Below, piece after piece: positions 19,326-29,214 of a DNA stretch of 29,214 bases; within the stretch, counting starts at the first letter, position 1, and the number at the start of each line of letters is the position of its first letter. Origin of the DNA: Lingula anatina. Lineage: Eukaryota > Brachiopoda > Lingulata > Lingulida > Lingulidae. The notes beneath the pieces are model-generated. The model was given only the letters and a program-made list of their open reading frames with translations, made no database searches and had not been told where the DNA came from. The stretch spans positions 4,937-34,150 of the forward strand of contig NW_019773775.1 in NCBI RefSeq assembly GCF_001039355.2, written 5' to 3'. A program made the translations under genes and the position numbers.

Positions 19326-19544
19326 TCCACAGCTGCTACATCTATGTCAAGATTACATGTCGCATGTCAGAGTTCGTCTGCTAGTAAATTTGTAGAGTTG
19401 ACACTTAATATGAAGTGTAATGTTTGCTTTTGGTTGTGAATCGGCTGTAGTTATTTTCAAACTATTACAAAGTAGTGTTCAGGAAGAGTACTTTGCTACA
19501 CGTACATGTAGTAGTGGTTTATTTCCATGAAGGTGTTGCAACAT

Positions 19545-21430
19545 AAACAACAATGCACATGTAGGATGGCCGGTTTTCTTTTTGATGGTAACATATTTGT
19601 GAGGACAAATCTGCAATTTGGCACTTCTCCATGAACAATTATTTATTTAAAATTGAATTCTAGTGATAGTGTTATAGTGTGTGTTCAGTTAAAGAAACAA
19701 AAAAGAACGAGATGTGCATCCACCAAAAATTAATAAATCGCTGTAGTTTAAATAATTATGCTTCAGAAATTGCAGCACTATCAAACTGGCAGAATGTGTC
19801 ATTAGTATTGCAGAACTGTCCACACGCACTGAAACGATCTTTCTTAAGTTTGTATGTGCGATTGTGACGCATATAAAATAAGCTTCGTATTTCGTGTGTT
19901 TGATGTCACAGGCCATATTGTCCGTGATGGGAGGGGGTCAAAAGTCACCCTAGTTTTTAGAAACGAAACCAAGGATTGAAATTTTCCCGAAATTAATATG
20001 CATTTGTTATTGCAGTAGTGTTAGGTCACAAAGGAAAATCGTTGTATTACAGAAAATGTTTTATTTTGGAATATCATCTTCATTAAAGGGTCTACGTAGG
20101 ATTGACATTCATCAGAAACTTTTATACACTGAATTTGACAAAGTCAAATGAATAATTTTAGCTGCCGTTTTTTTTTTAAAAATGAGCACTCGATGAAGGT
20201 TTTAAGATTACCAATTTCTGTCAATACACCCGACAAAGAATGCAGTACAATTTTTAAAAAGCCAAATTTACAGAAAAAATTTAAAAACTAAATAGGCATT
20301 TTTCGTAAATTTTGGCTAGCAGTTTTCAGCCAATTCTTTAAAAATCCATCGAATTATCGTACAAAATTACTTTTGAATTGTATTTTGCTTCTTTAAACAA
20401 AATATGAATAATTGTCATATTCTCAGTATAAAAACTTTATCCAAAAGTGTATAGATCGGCGCTCTGTTAAAGGTTGGCCTTGTGCCTTGTATTTTCTTAG
20501 TTGACTTTTTGGTCGCAATCAAAGAGTGATTGAAAAATAATTTCTTATGGGATGTCAGTCCTGCATGTCCTGTTGAGTTATAGTGCTGAGTGTCACTTGA
20601 TCACTGAACACCGGAGACCAGTCTTAAGTTTATTAGTGTTGTCATAGTAAATGTATATTTTAAGTGAACTAATATTTGCGTAATCTTCTCCGTTTTCTTT
20701 GAAAATTATTCTCTAAAATGGCTATGGTTGGAATAAGCTTATAAGTTGGTCATGTCATCATGACGTTTCTGATTCGCAAGCAGTACAAAATTCAGTTTTC
20801 GCTCAAAGTTGCGCAATGAAATACATATTTTAGGATTTCATATGAAGAAAAGTTTGTGTTGGACATGAACAATATTTATCGATGAACAAAACTATCAGGA
20901 ATTTTACAAAATTTGATTATTTTGACTACCTATTTTTGTTTTGTGAACATCAGCAAGACGACATAGTGCTTGCATGTTGGTACATGCGTCGGGATAGGAT
21001 TAGGTTATATGCATATTGAATTTTCTACACCGTTCACATCAGTGAATTTTGACATTTTTTTTGTTAATTTTGTTGGAATTATGCCTATCATAATATTCCT
21101 AAACTCCTTTATAAATCAAAAGGCTACGCCAGCCAAATAGAAATGTTCAAAATGCATAGAATCTCGACATGTTTTAGTTAGATAGAGAACCAGTTTTATT
21201 TGTATGTAAAAGCTTAATTCACATTTCATAGTACTTTTTATGAAATTGCCATTAATGTAGAAAAAGGGTATTCCAAGTTTTATATTCTGTGTTATTATGC
21301 TGTTACTTTTTGTATTCATTTATGCCATAATAAATGTGCTATATTGTTTTATGAACAAAATAAGTTATTTTTCTTAACTACAGAACCGCCGACTCCTCTT
21401 ACTATCCTGTGTTCGTAACACTGTTTTGTA
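19545..21430. other. No gene seen
   Basis: AT-rich sequence with stops in all frames and no recognisable coding or repeat structure. Several short open frames are present, but none has protein-like composition or paired splice sites. Confidence 0.6.
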
Positions 21431-21459
21431 GAAGTCAAAATTCTTTATTTGGATTTATT

Positions 21460-21580
21460 TTTGCAAAAGGTAATTTGCTGGGACCCAGTGGCGCCAGGAA
21501 TCGAACCTGCAACCTTCTGTCTGAGAGGCAAGCGCGTTACCTACTCCTCTAACTGTTCCCACCCACCCTCCCCAGGTAGA
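21460..21580 (-). mobile_element. tRNA-derived SINE or tRNA pseudogene
   Basis: On the minus strand an A-box-like TTAGAGGAGTAGGTAACGCG (complement of about 21536-21555) is followed 30 bases later by a perfect B box, GGTTCGATTCC (21497-21507, minus sense), and then GGCGCCACTGGGTCCC. A cloverleaf anticodon stem does not form cleanly (CTTGC versus ACAGA), so this is a SINE head or tRNA relic and not a functional tRNA. The SINE tail was not delimited. Confidence 0.65.
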
Positions 21581-21689
21581 CTTTCTTCTTATAGTAACCA
21601 AAGGAAATTTTTAAAAAGTCTTTGGGAATTGCTTTTATCCAAGTACGCGAGCAGGAAAGTGAACCCCAACCCGTAGGTACCAATGAACA

Positions 21690-22720
21690 TGAAAATACTA
21701 CAACGCATTGAATAATTTCGGTATTTCTTTATTAAGACCAAAACAAAATTCCATTCCATATATGCGTGTATATTTAACCATCTAAAAACATCAGTTTGTG
21801 GGACTACAATTGTGATTTTTTTAAGTTTTGAAGGTTTGAATATAATAGTATCAACCAAGTTATTGAGATCCTCATTAGAATTCACTAAAAATGTAACAAA
21901 TTCAATCTATTTGATTTTACAAATAAAACTATCAACTAAACTTTTTATGAAGTATGATCTTATGTTTGATATTAAAGAAAATATTTCGGAAAAGACTTTT
22001 TCTTTTAAAAAATAACGCCGGATCTGGTATCCACCCCACCTTTAACATCAGAAAAAATCGAAAAGGAAACCCACTCTGGACTAACATTATCAAGTACACA
22101 TAATGCTACAAATTCCCTAGAATTTCACATTTTGACTACATTTAAATGTTCCAGATCCGACGTTGATTTTTTTCTGTTTCTAACCATACGATATAATAAG
22201 AATTATTTCAATAACTAAATACCTAAAATCATGAGCAATTCTACAACTCTTGTGACAAATGTTTTGCAATGAACTGAACAAAAATTAATTTCACATAGCA
22301 CATGTAGAGAGAAAACATTTTTACACCTACTGATCGATCTAATAATAGAAAGTAAGTTTTTCAAAGTTGAGCCGATTTTGAAAAATGGTATCAATAATTC
22401 TTTCGTCTTTACACAGAATCTAGATTTCTTTAAGAGACATCATCTTTCAGTTACATTTTACGAAAGTCACAGTGTACATACTACGAACCTAGACATCAGA
22501 AAATTGGTTCATTAACAAGAACAAGCTTATGAAATTAAGTTTTCTAATCTCTTCTCTGAGCGTTTAAAGAAAAGCAAAGGCACATACATAGGATATTTTC
22601 TAGGTAAAGGTGTAACGCGCATTATATGCCTTTGAATTGAAATTAAAGCACATGTTTTTGAAGACAGTGATTTAAGTTTATATGCTGAACTCAAAATAAT
22701 TAAGAACAAGAAATGAAAAA
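21690..22720. other. No gene seen
   Basis: AT-rich, with only short open frames of low complexity. No splice-bounded coding block or repeat was recognised. Confidence 0.55.
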
Positions 22721-22722
22721 TT

Positions 22723-22868
22723 GACATCAGCAAAAAATATTATTTAATGTAATATCCCCAATTTGTCATTAATTTTTATTGGATAAAAGAACACATTTTT
22801 AAAAGTATAGCTCACAGGACATCAGCAAAAACAATATTATTCAATGTAATATTACCAATATGTAATAA
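22723..22868. repeat. Direct repeat, 95-bp period
   Basis: GACATCAGCAAAAAATATTATTTAATGTAATAT (split as GACATCAGCAAAAA and AATGTAATAT), beginning at 22723, recurs in diverged form at 22818 with the following CCAAT.TGT.A motif. It is an old tandem duplication. Confidence 0.8.
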
Positions 22869-22928
22869 ATTTAAACTGGACAAATCAGAGAAGAATATTA
22901 ATTATCAGCTGTTTTATCTTATAAGAAT

Positions 22929-23081
22929 GAAGTAACTTTCTTCAATCAACAACTTAATATTGAAATCAGAGAATGAGGCTATCCAGGTGAGTAATGATGA
23001 ATGTTCTATTAGACATCAAAATATTGGAGGTAAAGGTAAACTATTTCAATATTAAGCTGTTGATTGAAGAAAAATTACTTC
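22929..23081. repeat. Inverted repeat with arms of about 38 bp
   Basis: Left arm 22929-22966 (GAAGTAACTTTCTTCAATCA and onward to TTAATATTGAAAT) matches the reverse complement of 23043-23081 with only a few differences. The interior is 76 bp. It resembles a small foldback element next to the direct repeat at 22723. Confidence 0.8.
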
Positions 23082-23819
23082 ACTCTTTACTGAATAGAGG
23101 AATATATTCTCTTAAAGATATTTACAAACATTTTTATAACTACCTATTTTCCTACATATACTATCTCTCTCCTTTGCAAAAATATTGAGAAAAATGACCT
23201 ACGCAAAATGTTTAATTTTACCCCTACGACTATATCTACTAACGCAGTCCAATTAACATGAAGTGCATATGAGATATGAAGAGCTGGCGAAAATGTGGAG
23301 GAAGCAAAATGGCGAAAATATTGGGATATTTCCAAAACTAGTTTTAAGCATTTAGGCATCAAAAATGAATCATAAATAAGTTATCATCAAATATCTAATA
23401 TTAATATCTTAAAACGTTGTACTAAATCAGTTGACACTGATATATTCATATACTTAGTACATGTATCTGGACCGCCTCGCATCCACTCCCTGGTCACTCA
23501 GAACTGATGAAGACGTGACATCTCTTTCTGGAGTGTTGGTTACATATGATTCATGGGGGAGGAGGCAGGATATTTTGGACACATTGTTCACCCAATTATC
23601 ATCAATATCTGATAAGTAAACCTTCATTGACAATTTACTGCAATAAAAATGCACAGGACGCATTTGTGTTAGATATATTTCAAAATACGCCATTGATAAG
23701 ATTAACCCCATACCCTGACACCCCTACAATGAAACATTATTTTCGTCACTGGTTTTGATCAAATACACGTTTTTATCTGAACAGAGTTTAGTATATTGGA
23801 CCAACCTGATCGTACTATG

Positions 23820-23833
23820 GCGCCATCTGCTGG
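23820..23833 (+). promoter_or_regulatory. CTCF-like binding motif
   Basis: GCGCCATCTGCTGG fits the bilaterian CTCF core, GCGCCMYCTRSTGG, at every position. A single motif match in 29 kb is suggestive only. Confidence 0.4.
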
Positions 23834-24504
23834 AATCAGCAGACTAAAACTTTAAGAACTCTAAATCATGTGATCATATTTGAATGTACGATGTTGTAGT
23901 CTTCGTTTACCTTCACAATGACAAATAATCTTTCGAATATATGTCTGTGTGCGTACGTGGAACCTGGTCATGATAACGAAGGCGTTTATTAAATTATCCC
24001 AGATTTTACAGAGTTTTGGCCAGTGACAGGAAAAAAGGGTTGATTAGTTGGAGAAAAATACCACTTATCCCAGGAAAATCCGTGCAATATTTTAGCGCGT
24101 CAGCACAAACGCCGTGAAGATACGCTATGCCTATATTTTGCCGAAGCATTTAATTCAAATTGATTTTTTTACACTTTGCATCATACAACCAGTTTTCATA
24201 ACGCCCGTCTGTACTGTCATGCACAAGTTATAACAGTTTTATTCTACCTCCCCAATATCCTCCTGTCATTTCATGCTGTCAATATTGACATATACAAGAT
24301 TTCAACATATATCATACATCACATGATTCTTTCACATACAGCACTTGAATAACATATTTTATGTAATGAAAGAAATGAAATTCCATTCGTATCAAATATT
24401 TTTTCTTCGGGAATTGATATTTCAAATTGTTTCGCCTCCGCCTGGCGTTTGGTAGAATACAGAAAAGGTGGTGATTATACGAGAAAGTTAGAAACAAGAG
24501 GAGG

Positions 24505-24590
24505 TGTGTTAATCTGTTAAACTGATTGCATTCAGCAGAGTTGGATTGATCTACATAGAACGAAATGGAATGAAACCTTAGATTCATTAA
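24505..24590 (+). mobile_element. MITE-family fragment
   Basis: CTGATTGCATTCAGCAGAGT, TTGGATTGATCTACATAGAAC and GGAATGAAACC match the reverse complement of 6808-6897 and, more weakly, 9225-9318. It is a dispersed copy of the family described at 7861-8076. Confidence 0.55.
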
Positions 24591-25010
24591 AATGTATCTT
24601 ATTATTATTGTAGTGCTCTTAATATTTATCTAGAACTTCAACCCTCTGGGTTATCAATATCTTATCAATAAATAAGAAATAATCATTATTATACAGGGTG
24701 ATATTCTGGCGTCTGTTCTGTCTCAACATGATTGCGACGTCTTCCACAGAATTGATGAAAATGTGTTAGGTGTGACAAGTCGCTCACCGCTTTGTTTTAA
24801 GGTGACACGATGAGTGTCTTCTCTCGAGGTAGATTCTACTTTATTTTGAATAAGACCGGTGGTAGGTTGTGCCTTACGACAACCATGACAGAATTTTTAC
24901 CGCGTTCTCTTTTCATTTGTGTTGCACCAGGATTGACACGCATATCCATTCCATGTATTAATAGGAGGTTAATTTTTACGAGATTGGACACAGCCCAGAC
25001 AGCCTCAGTA

Positions 25011-25114
25011 ATCTGGCCCACGTCTGGCCCAGATCTGGCAACGTCTGGCCCATATCTGGGCCAGATTTTGCCAGACACTTGCCAGATCTGGGCCAAGTCT
25101 GGCAAAGTCTGGCA
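25011..25114. repeat. TCTGGCCCAGATCTGGC repeat block
   Basis: About eight diverged copies of a TCTGGC-based unit occur here: TCTGGCCCACG, TCTGGCCCAGA, TCTGGCAACG, TCTGGCCCATA, TCTGGGCCAGA and TTTGCCAGACAC on the opposite sense, then TCTGGCAAAG. The units face both ways, so the block can fold on itself. Confidence 0.85.
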
Positions 25115-25119
25115 TTTAT

Positions 25120-26640
25120 CTAGGTAACTGTTATATCTCTATCTGTAGTAAAAAAAATTAAGATATCAGTCGCATATTTTATTTTTAGAAACGAGAAAAA
25201 TGAGTACGTTTTCAGTTGAAAAACCAAAATAAAGTCAACTGGTAAATTATTGCATTTGGATTAGTATCAGGAATAAGTTTATTTTAATAGCTTAAAAGCC
25301 TTTTTTGGTAGAAATCCTTGTCTTCAAACTTGTTCTCCTGCTGAATACGTCCAGTAAAAAAGAATTATGTAATTTAGCACGATAGATTAAACAGGCTGGA
25401 AGATCAGATCTGCTACATGTATATGTGATTGTATGTATTCATTGTCATTATTCCAAAGTAAATAAACTATATAAGATTGTGTGGATAATAAAAAATGCAA
25501 TCCTTCTTGAATTTGAATTTTTTTCTCAATTTCTTTATTATTCGAATAATCTTGTTATCTTAATCTTAATGCCGAATTGATCATTCAATATGGACATGAA
25601 AATTATGGAAATTGCATGGCAGTTGAATACCACATCCTCGCGATCTAACGTAAGACAAATTCTCTATCTTTCTCTCTCTCTCAAATTCAGCAGAACCACA
25701 GACAAAATGCGAAAAAAAGCATTAGAATATGAGTTATTTATATCTAAACTTTTCCTATTCGCTGGAACATATTAATAAAAGTGATCTTTACAGTACCTCT
25801 CGAGGGGAGGGAGGGGGCGTACACCGGGACTCTCGTCAAGAAGCCCTTCTCAGCCTTCTAGCTGTTATAAAATTCTTCCGAAGGGCGGTTCGAGAAATGA
25901 TTTATAATATAAAGAAGAAAATTGTTATTTTTCTTTGGGGAAATTACTTTTGCTAGCTTCAAATATGTATTTTTTTTATCAAATAATAGAAATTAAGATA
26001 GCTAAAGTGATCAAGATTGCCGCGATTTGAAATCTCTGATGTGAACATCACTTCCGGACAACCTTATATTACTACAGGTAATCTAATTTGCATATAAGAG
26101 AAAAATGCATTTTTTCTGTTTTTGAGTCATGTACAGTTTTTATTACTTTTGTAAACAACGATGTCCCTTTACCCTCACAACTTTTCAATTATTTGATCGA
26201 CACGCCCTGTTAATTAATTTATTTATATAAATTATAAACCTTCATATCATAGGCGTGAATCACGTTATCACGTCCAAGTCATAACATTGTTAAACTAGCG
26301 CCAATAACTGCAGTGGAGAATGTAGGTCAATTGCCTGTACAATTCTCCCATAGCATTATTGATTTTTTCTGGAGTGGAACATTTTCGGGAGAGGTGGACG
26401 GGTGAGATAAGTATCAGTTCAACAGCAAAATATAAATAAAACGTGGAGCTGCTATAATCAGAGTCTTTTACAATCTTTTAGATAAGTGTAAAAATATCCC
26501 ACTTTTTCAGTTCCACCGTGTAGCACTTTCAGAAAATATGATACATCTCTATGCCATCAGTGTCTCCCTAAAAATTTGTTGACCACGTTAACTGTTCAAC
26601 TCCCGGCAGAAGATGAACCAGCCAACGATAGTTTTGACAC
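25120..26640. other. No gene seen
   Basis: AT-rich with a short CT run (25668-25681) and a G-rich patch (25800-25820). Open frames are short, and no domain or paired splice sites were found. Confidence 0.55.
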
Positions 26641-26653
26641 ACAGGTGTAGGAG

Positions 26654-26776
26654 CCGCACCCTGAACTTCAGATCTTAATAGCAATTAACCCTTGCCGTTT
26701 CAAGTAACTGGTAACGACAAGGGTATGCCATAATGTAGAGGTTTGTTTCAAGTTATCTCTGAAGCTCAGGGTGAGA
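26654..26776. repeat. Nested palindrome, possible foldback element
   Basis: The outer arms CGCACCCTGAACTTCAGAT and the reverse complement of CTCTGAAGCTCAGGGTGAG bracket an inner hairpin. The inner arms are ACCCTTGCCGTT (26688-26699) and AACGACAAGGGT (26713-26724), matching at 11 of 12 positions. Two nested stems in 123 bp suggest a structured element. Confidence 0.7.
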
Positions 26777-26928
26777 AGCTGCAATAGGGCGAGACGGGAG
26801 GAGGGGGGCATTTAACCCTTTCACAACCAGGGGCCGAATGCGTTCCCTCAGCACTAACCAGTCAATTTATTTAAGAAGCATTCACTATTATTATTATTAT
26901 GCATTTTCAAACCTTAATTAGGCGTAAG

Positions 26929-26954
26929 AGGGGGAAAGGGGGGAGGGGGGGGGG
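26929..26954. repeat. G-rich run
   Basis: AGAGGGGGAAAGGGGGGAGG followed by ten or so further G residues. The length is uncertain. It may form a quadruplex. Confidence 0.9.
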
Positions 26955-27971
26955 TCAACTCTTTCACAATCAACTACGTAATATTTATAATATTTATGTC
27001 CAAGTTCTACACGAAGAAAGAGTGATCGCAGCACTATTTCCACCCAGGTCCGGCAACCCAAGGCCTTCACTTAGTGGTCAGTTGTTAACAAGTCAGGAAG
27101 ACAGCACTAAGGACACTCGGGTAAAGTGACCATTAGTGTTGGGGTCATCAGTTGACCACAATACAGGGGCCACCGTCAATGGGTTATATTTGCATTTTTC
27201 ATAGATTTTGTATTAATACTAAGTTTATATATGGTATCAATAATTACCTATGATCAGACATAAAATTTCTGTCAACAGATTTCTGTAGCTAGAAAAGCAA
27301 GTTTTTTGAGATTTGTGCAGATAGCAGATAAAAATCAGTTAGAAGACAGGAATGGGTTAGCCTCTTTTTTTTTCACCAAATTTTCCATATTTTGACATTT
27401 CGATTTGTTACAGTAAAATAGTATGTGGATTTATTATTATTATTATGCTAGAATTTCATTTGTTGACAACAGCTCAGCATTCCTTATGGTTAACTGATAC
27501 AGAATGTTGCCAGTGTTAGGTGGACTGTTGTGTTCAGTTGATAACTTAAAATATTGAAATTGTGCTGACAGAGAACAGCAATAAAACATTGAATTCTTTT
27601 AGACAATGCATATAGTATTACATTTATAGGTGTTTTTCTTTTTTTTTTCATTTTTCTTTCTTTCTATTTATTGAGATTTTAAACACTTTCAACATCTCAT
27701 TTGTCAAGCTGCCGTTGAATCTGTTACTTTAAAGTCTGTAATATGTGTCGTGGTTTAATCAAGTATTCATTTGGAGTTTGATCTTTTCTTAATTGAACAA
27801 AACAAAGTTTCTTTTTTTACTCTTTATTCTGCCGCTAAGTCATTGGATATATATATCAATTTGATACATTAAAAAATGAAATAATCTAAATTATGAAAAT
27901 GAAACACTTGTTTATTTCCCTTTCTATTTTCAACAATAAAGATAGAGAGGGATTTTCTAGTGTAATATCAT

Positions 27972-28146
27972 GGGGGCCGTAGCGATAGTCCGAAGGTTCA
28001 ATAGTCCGAAGGTTCATTGGTCTGAATGTTCACTATAGAACCTTCGGACCAATGAACCCTTGATTAAAAAATCGATGAAAATGTTACCACTTTTCGGACC
28101 AATGAACCTTCGGACCAATGAACCTTCGGACTATCGAGACGCCCCC
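27972..28146. mobile_element. Short TIR element with 7-bp target duplication
   Basis: This 175-bp element is flanked by ATATCAT on both sides (27965-27971 and 28147-28153). Its ends GGGGGCCGTAGCGATAGTCC and, in reverse complement, GGGGGCGTCTCGATAGTCC extend as inverted repeats of about 50 bp. The arms are built from a tandem 16-mer (GGACCAATGAACCTTC). It encodes no protein, so it must move, if at all, through enzymes supplied elsewhere. The superfamily is not clear: 7-bp duplications fit none of the commonest classes neatly. Confidence 0.85.
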
Positions 28147-28388
28147 ATATCATGTATTTGACTAAGTACGATTCTTTTATTATAGATGATCTATCATAGA
28201 CAATGTGTCTGGTCATGGAAGAAAATGCTCCGATGAATACTGAACCTACAAGGTATAAAATATATTCTGAATGATTATTGATAAACACTAAACAAATAAA
28301 AATTGAAGCAGTTACATATGATTGTTCTTTAGTTGTCCAAAAATAGCAAATTTATAAGGTAATAGTTTGTTTTTGTTATCTGAACACA

Positions 28389-29214
28389 TCATTGAAAGGC
28401 GTAGAAAGGATTTTTTATAATTGTTATGATGAGACCTGGTGTGGTCCTTTTTATGCCAGTAAGTATTTCATAGACATCATTGTCAGTAATGATGGTGATA
28501 TTCTCCGTGGTAAAAGTGTCATCATCTTTATGATTGTATTCTGTTCTGTCTTCCTCATATATATGATGGGTTACGGCATTATTGTTGGTCAGTTTATTTT
28601 CCACATTCTTTATAACATCCCTCTCCCCCTCTGAATCTAGAAAACTGTTATGTCCACTTTCATTGCTAAAAGTTCCATGTATATTATTAGAATCATGTTT
28701 TCTTTTGTTGTGCATTGTTTCATGTGTTCTGCAATTATTCCCTTGACTGAATTCTACTCCACATTTGTCTGGTTTCTCACAAGTGTTCATTCTTTTAGGG
28801 CTAGTGCAGGCCAATTTTGTTATAAACTCTTTGCGAGAGAATTTGCATGTATAATGCTTCTCTCCAGTATGAATGGTTTCATGGACAGTGCAAAAACCTT
28901 GTGTAACAGTTTTGTCACCAGTGTAATATCTTTCATGGTAAGTGCAATTCCCTTCTGGGGTGACAGTTTTCACAGAAATTCTACACTTAAAAGGTTTGTC
29001 TCCAGTATGATTTTTTTCATGAAGTTTGCTAGAATTGTTTTGTGTAAAAGTTTCCTCATGGAATCTACATTTGTAAGATTTTTGGTCTTTAAAACTTTTG
29101 TCGCAGAATCTACATTTGTAAGGTTTGTCTCCTGTGTGAACTCTTTCATGCACAATGCAAGGACCTTTTTGTGTAAAAGTTTTGCCACAGAATCTACACT
29201 TAAAAGGTCTCTCT
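28389..29214 (-). CDS. C2H2 zinc-finger protein, 3' part, degenerate fingers
   Basis: The frame is open from the right window edge (minus strand, from 29213) to TGA at 28389-28391, about 275 codons, so the start lies outside. The first finger is intact: [12 protein letters not shown], then HERVH and the TGDKPYK linker, as in the Krueppel type. Later fingers decay: one is cut short and fused ([15 protein letters not shown]), the next has H for the second cysteine (CRFHEETF), and others lose CxxC or the last histidine ([13 protein letters not shown]). TGDK/TGEK linkers survive. The last 110 residues are acidic and asparagine-rich with no fingers ([19 protein letters not shown]). It could be a DNA-binding regulator losing fingers or a recent pseudogene; the open frame argues that it is or was recently expressed. 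Confidence 0.8.
   Translation of the reverse strand, partial: ERPFKCRFCGKTFTQKGPCIVHERVHTGDKPYKCRFCDKSFKDQKSYKCRFHEETFTQNNSSKLHEKNHTGDKPFKCRISVKTVTPEGNCTYHERYYTGDKTVTQGFCTVHETIHTGEKHYTCKFSRKEFITKLACTSPKRMNTCEKPDKCGVEFSQGNNCRTHETMHNKRKHDSNNIHGTFSNESGHNSFLDSEGERDVIKNVENKLTNNNAVTHHIYEEDRTEYNHKDDDTFTTENITIITDNDVYEILTGIKRTTPGLIITIIKNPFYAFQ

Larger units (their letters stand above)
17829..19541 (+). repeat. Tandem duplication, copy B, including an assembly-duplicated segment
   Basis: This is the second copy of the unit at 15844-17196. Block c is 18102-18210 (IGPRSVENGEESSLVFHYY). Block d is 18445-18512 (YGERFAPGVNASSVFNTVRT when joined in phase). Block e is at 19266-19384, with an artefactual duplicate starting at 19006. 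Compared with A it has a G-rich insertion at 17950-17985 and an 18-bp palindrome at 18273-18290. In the first block (near 17995-18060) the frame that is open in A meets TAA in B, so that block is either non-coding or broken. Confidence 0.7.

Noticed and set aside
21460-21580. Functional tRNA gene
   Set aside because: Good A and B boxes, but the anticodon and acceptor stems do not pair, so it is treated as a SINE or relic.
24810-25127. Open frames on both strands
   Set aside because: The 3' halves are the TCTGGCCCAG repeat read as protein, with no splice structure or domain.

Overview
This window looks like eukaryotic nuclear DNA from a marine invertebrate. The evidence is AT-rich intergenic sequence, short exons bounded by GT..AG sites, long introns, CR1-like LINE fragments, a tRNA-derived SINE, several small inverted-repeat transposons and long microsatellites. 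A bivalve or other mollusc fits best, from the abundant TACATGTA-type words, the secreted EGF+LCCL gene and the repeat types. A brachiopod or amphioxus is not excluded. The assignment is inference.

Layout: 1-650 is a tandem repeat array. 590-1420 holds minus-strand coding-like segments, including one good internal exon (1277-1417). 2097-2580 is the 3' end of a CR1-like LINE. 2585-4410 carries minus-strand exons of an unrecognised gene, one of which reads like a small OB-fold. 4759-4903 is a 22-bp minisatellite. 5170-6320 is a decayed minus-strand gene of the YqaJ-nuclease type: a SWIM-like remnant, then the YqaJ fold with a visible EVKCP motif but broken by a stop and a frameshift. 6500-10950 is mostly repeats: GA, poly-T and poly-G tracts, a PIF/Harbinger-like MITE with TAA duplications and related fragments, a degenerate array and an inverted-repeat element.

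The best gene is at 11077-13847 (+): five exons, all junctions in phase, 245 residues, made of a signal peptide, a helical segment, an EGF module and a C-terminal LCCL domain. It is probably a secreted or extracellular protein. 14388-15117 holds a second LINE scrap, a CCCAGCGGG element and an hAT-like MITE.

15398-19545 contains an unrecognised exon followed by two tandem copies (A about 15844-17196, B about 17829-19541) of a small multi-exon unit. A third partial copy lies at 8890-9065. Copy B contains a 259-bp exact-type duplication split by a single N, which is almost certainly an unmerged assembly overlap.

19545-27960 has no convincing gene. It carries a tRNA-derived SINE, inverted repeats, a CTCF-like site, a TCTGGCCCAG repeat and a nested palindrome. 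27972-28146 is a clean short TIR element with a 7-bp target duplication. 28389-29214 (-) is the 3' part of a decaying C2H2 zinc-finger gene that runs off the window.

No prokaryotic features, CRISPR arrays, rRNA or convincing functional tRNA genes were seen. The genes do not form an operon or visible pathway.
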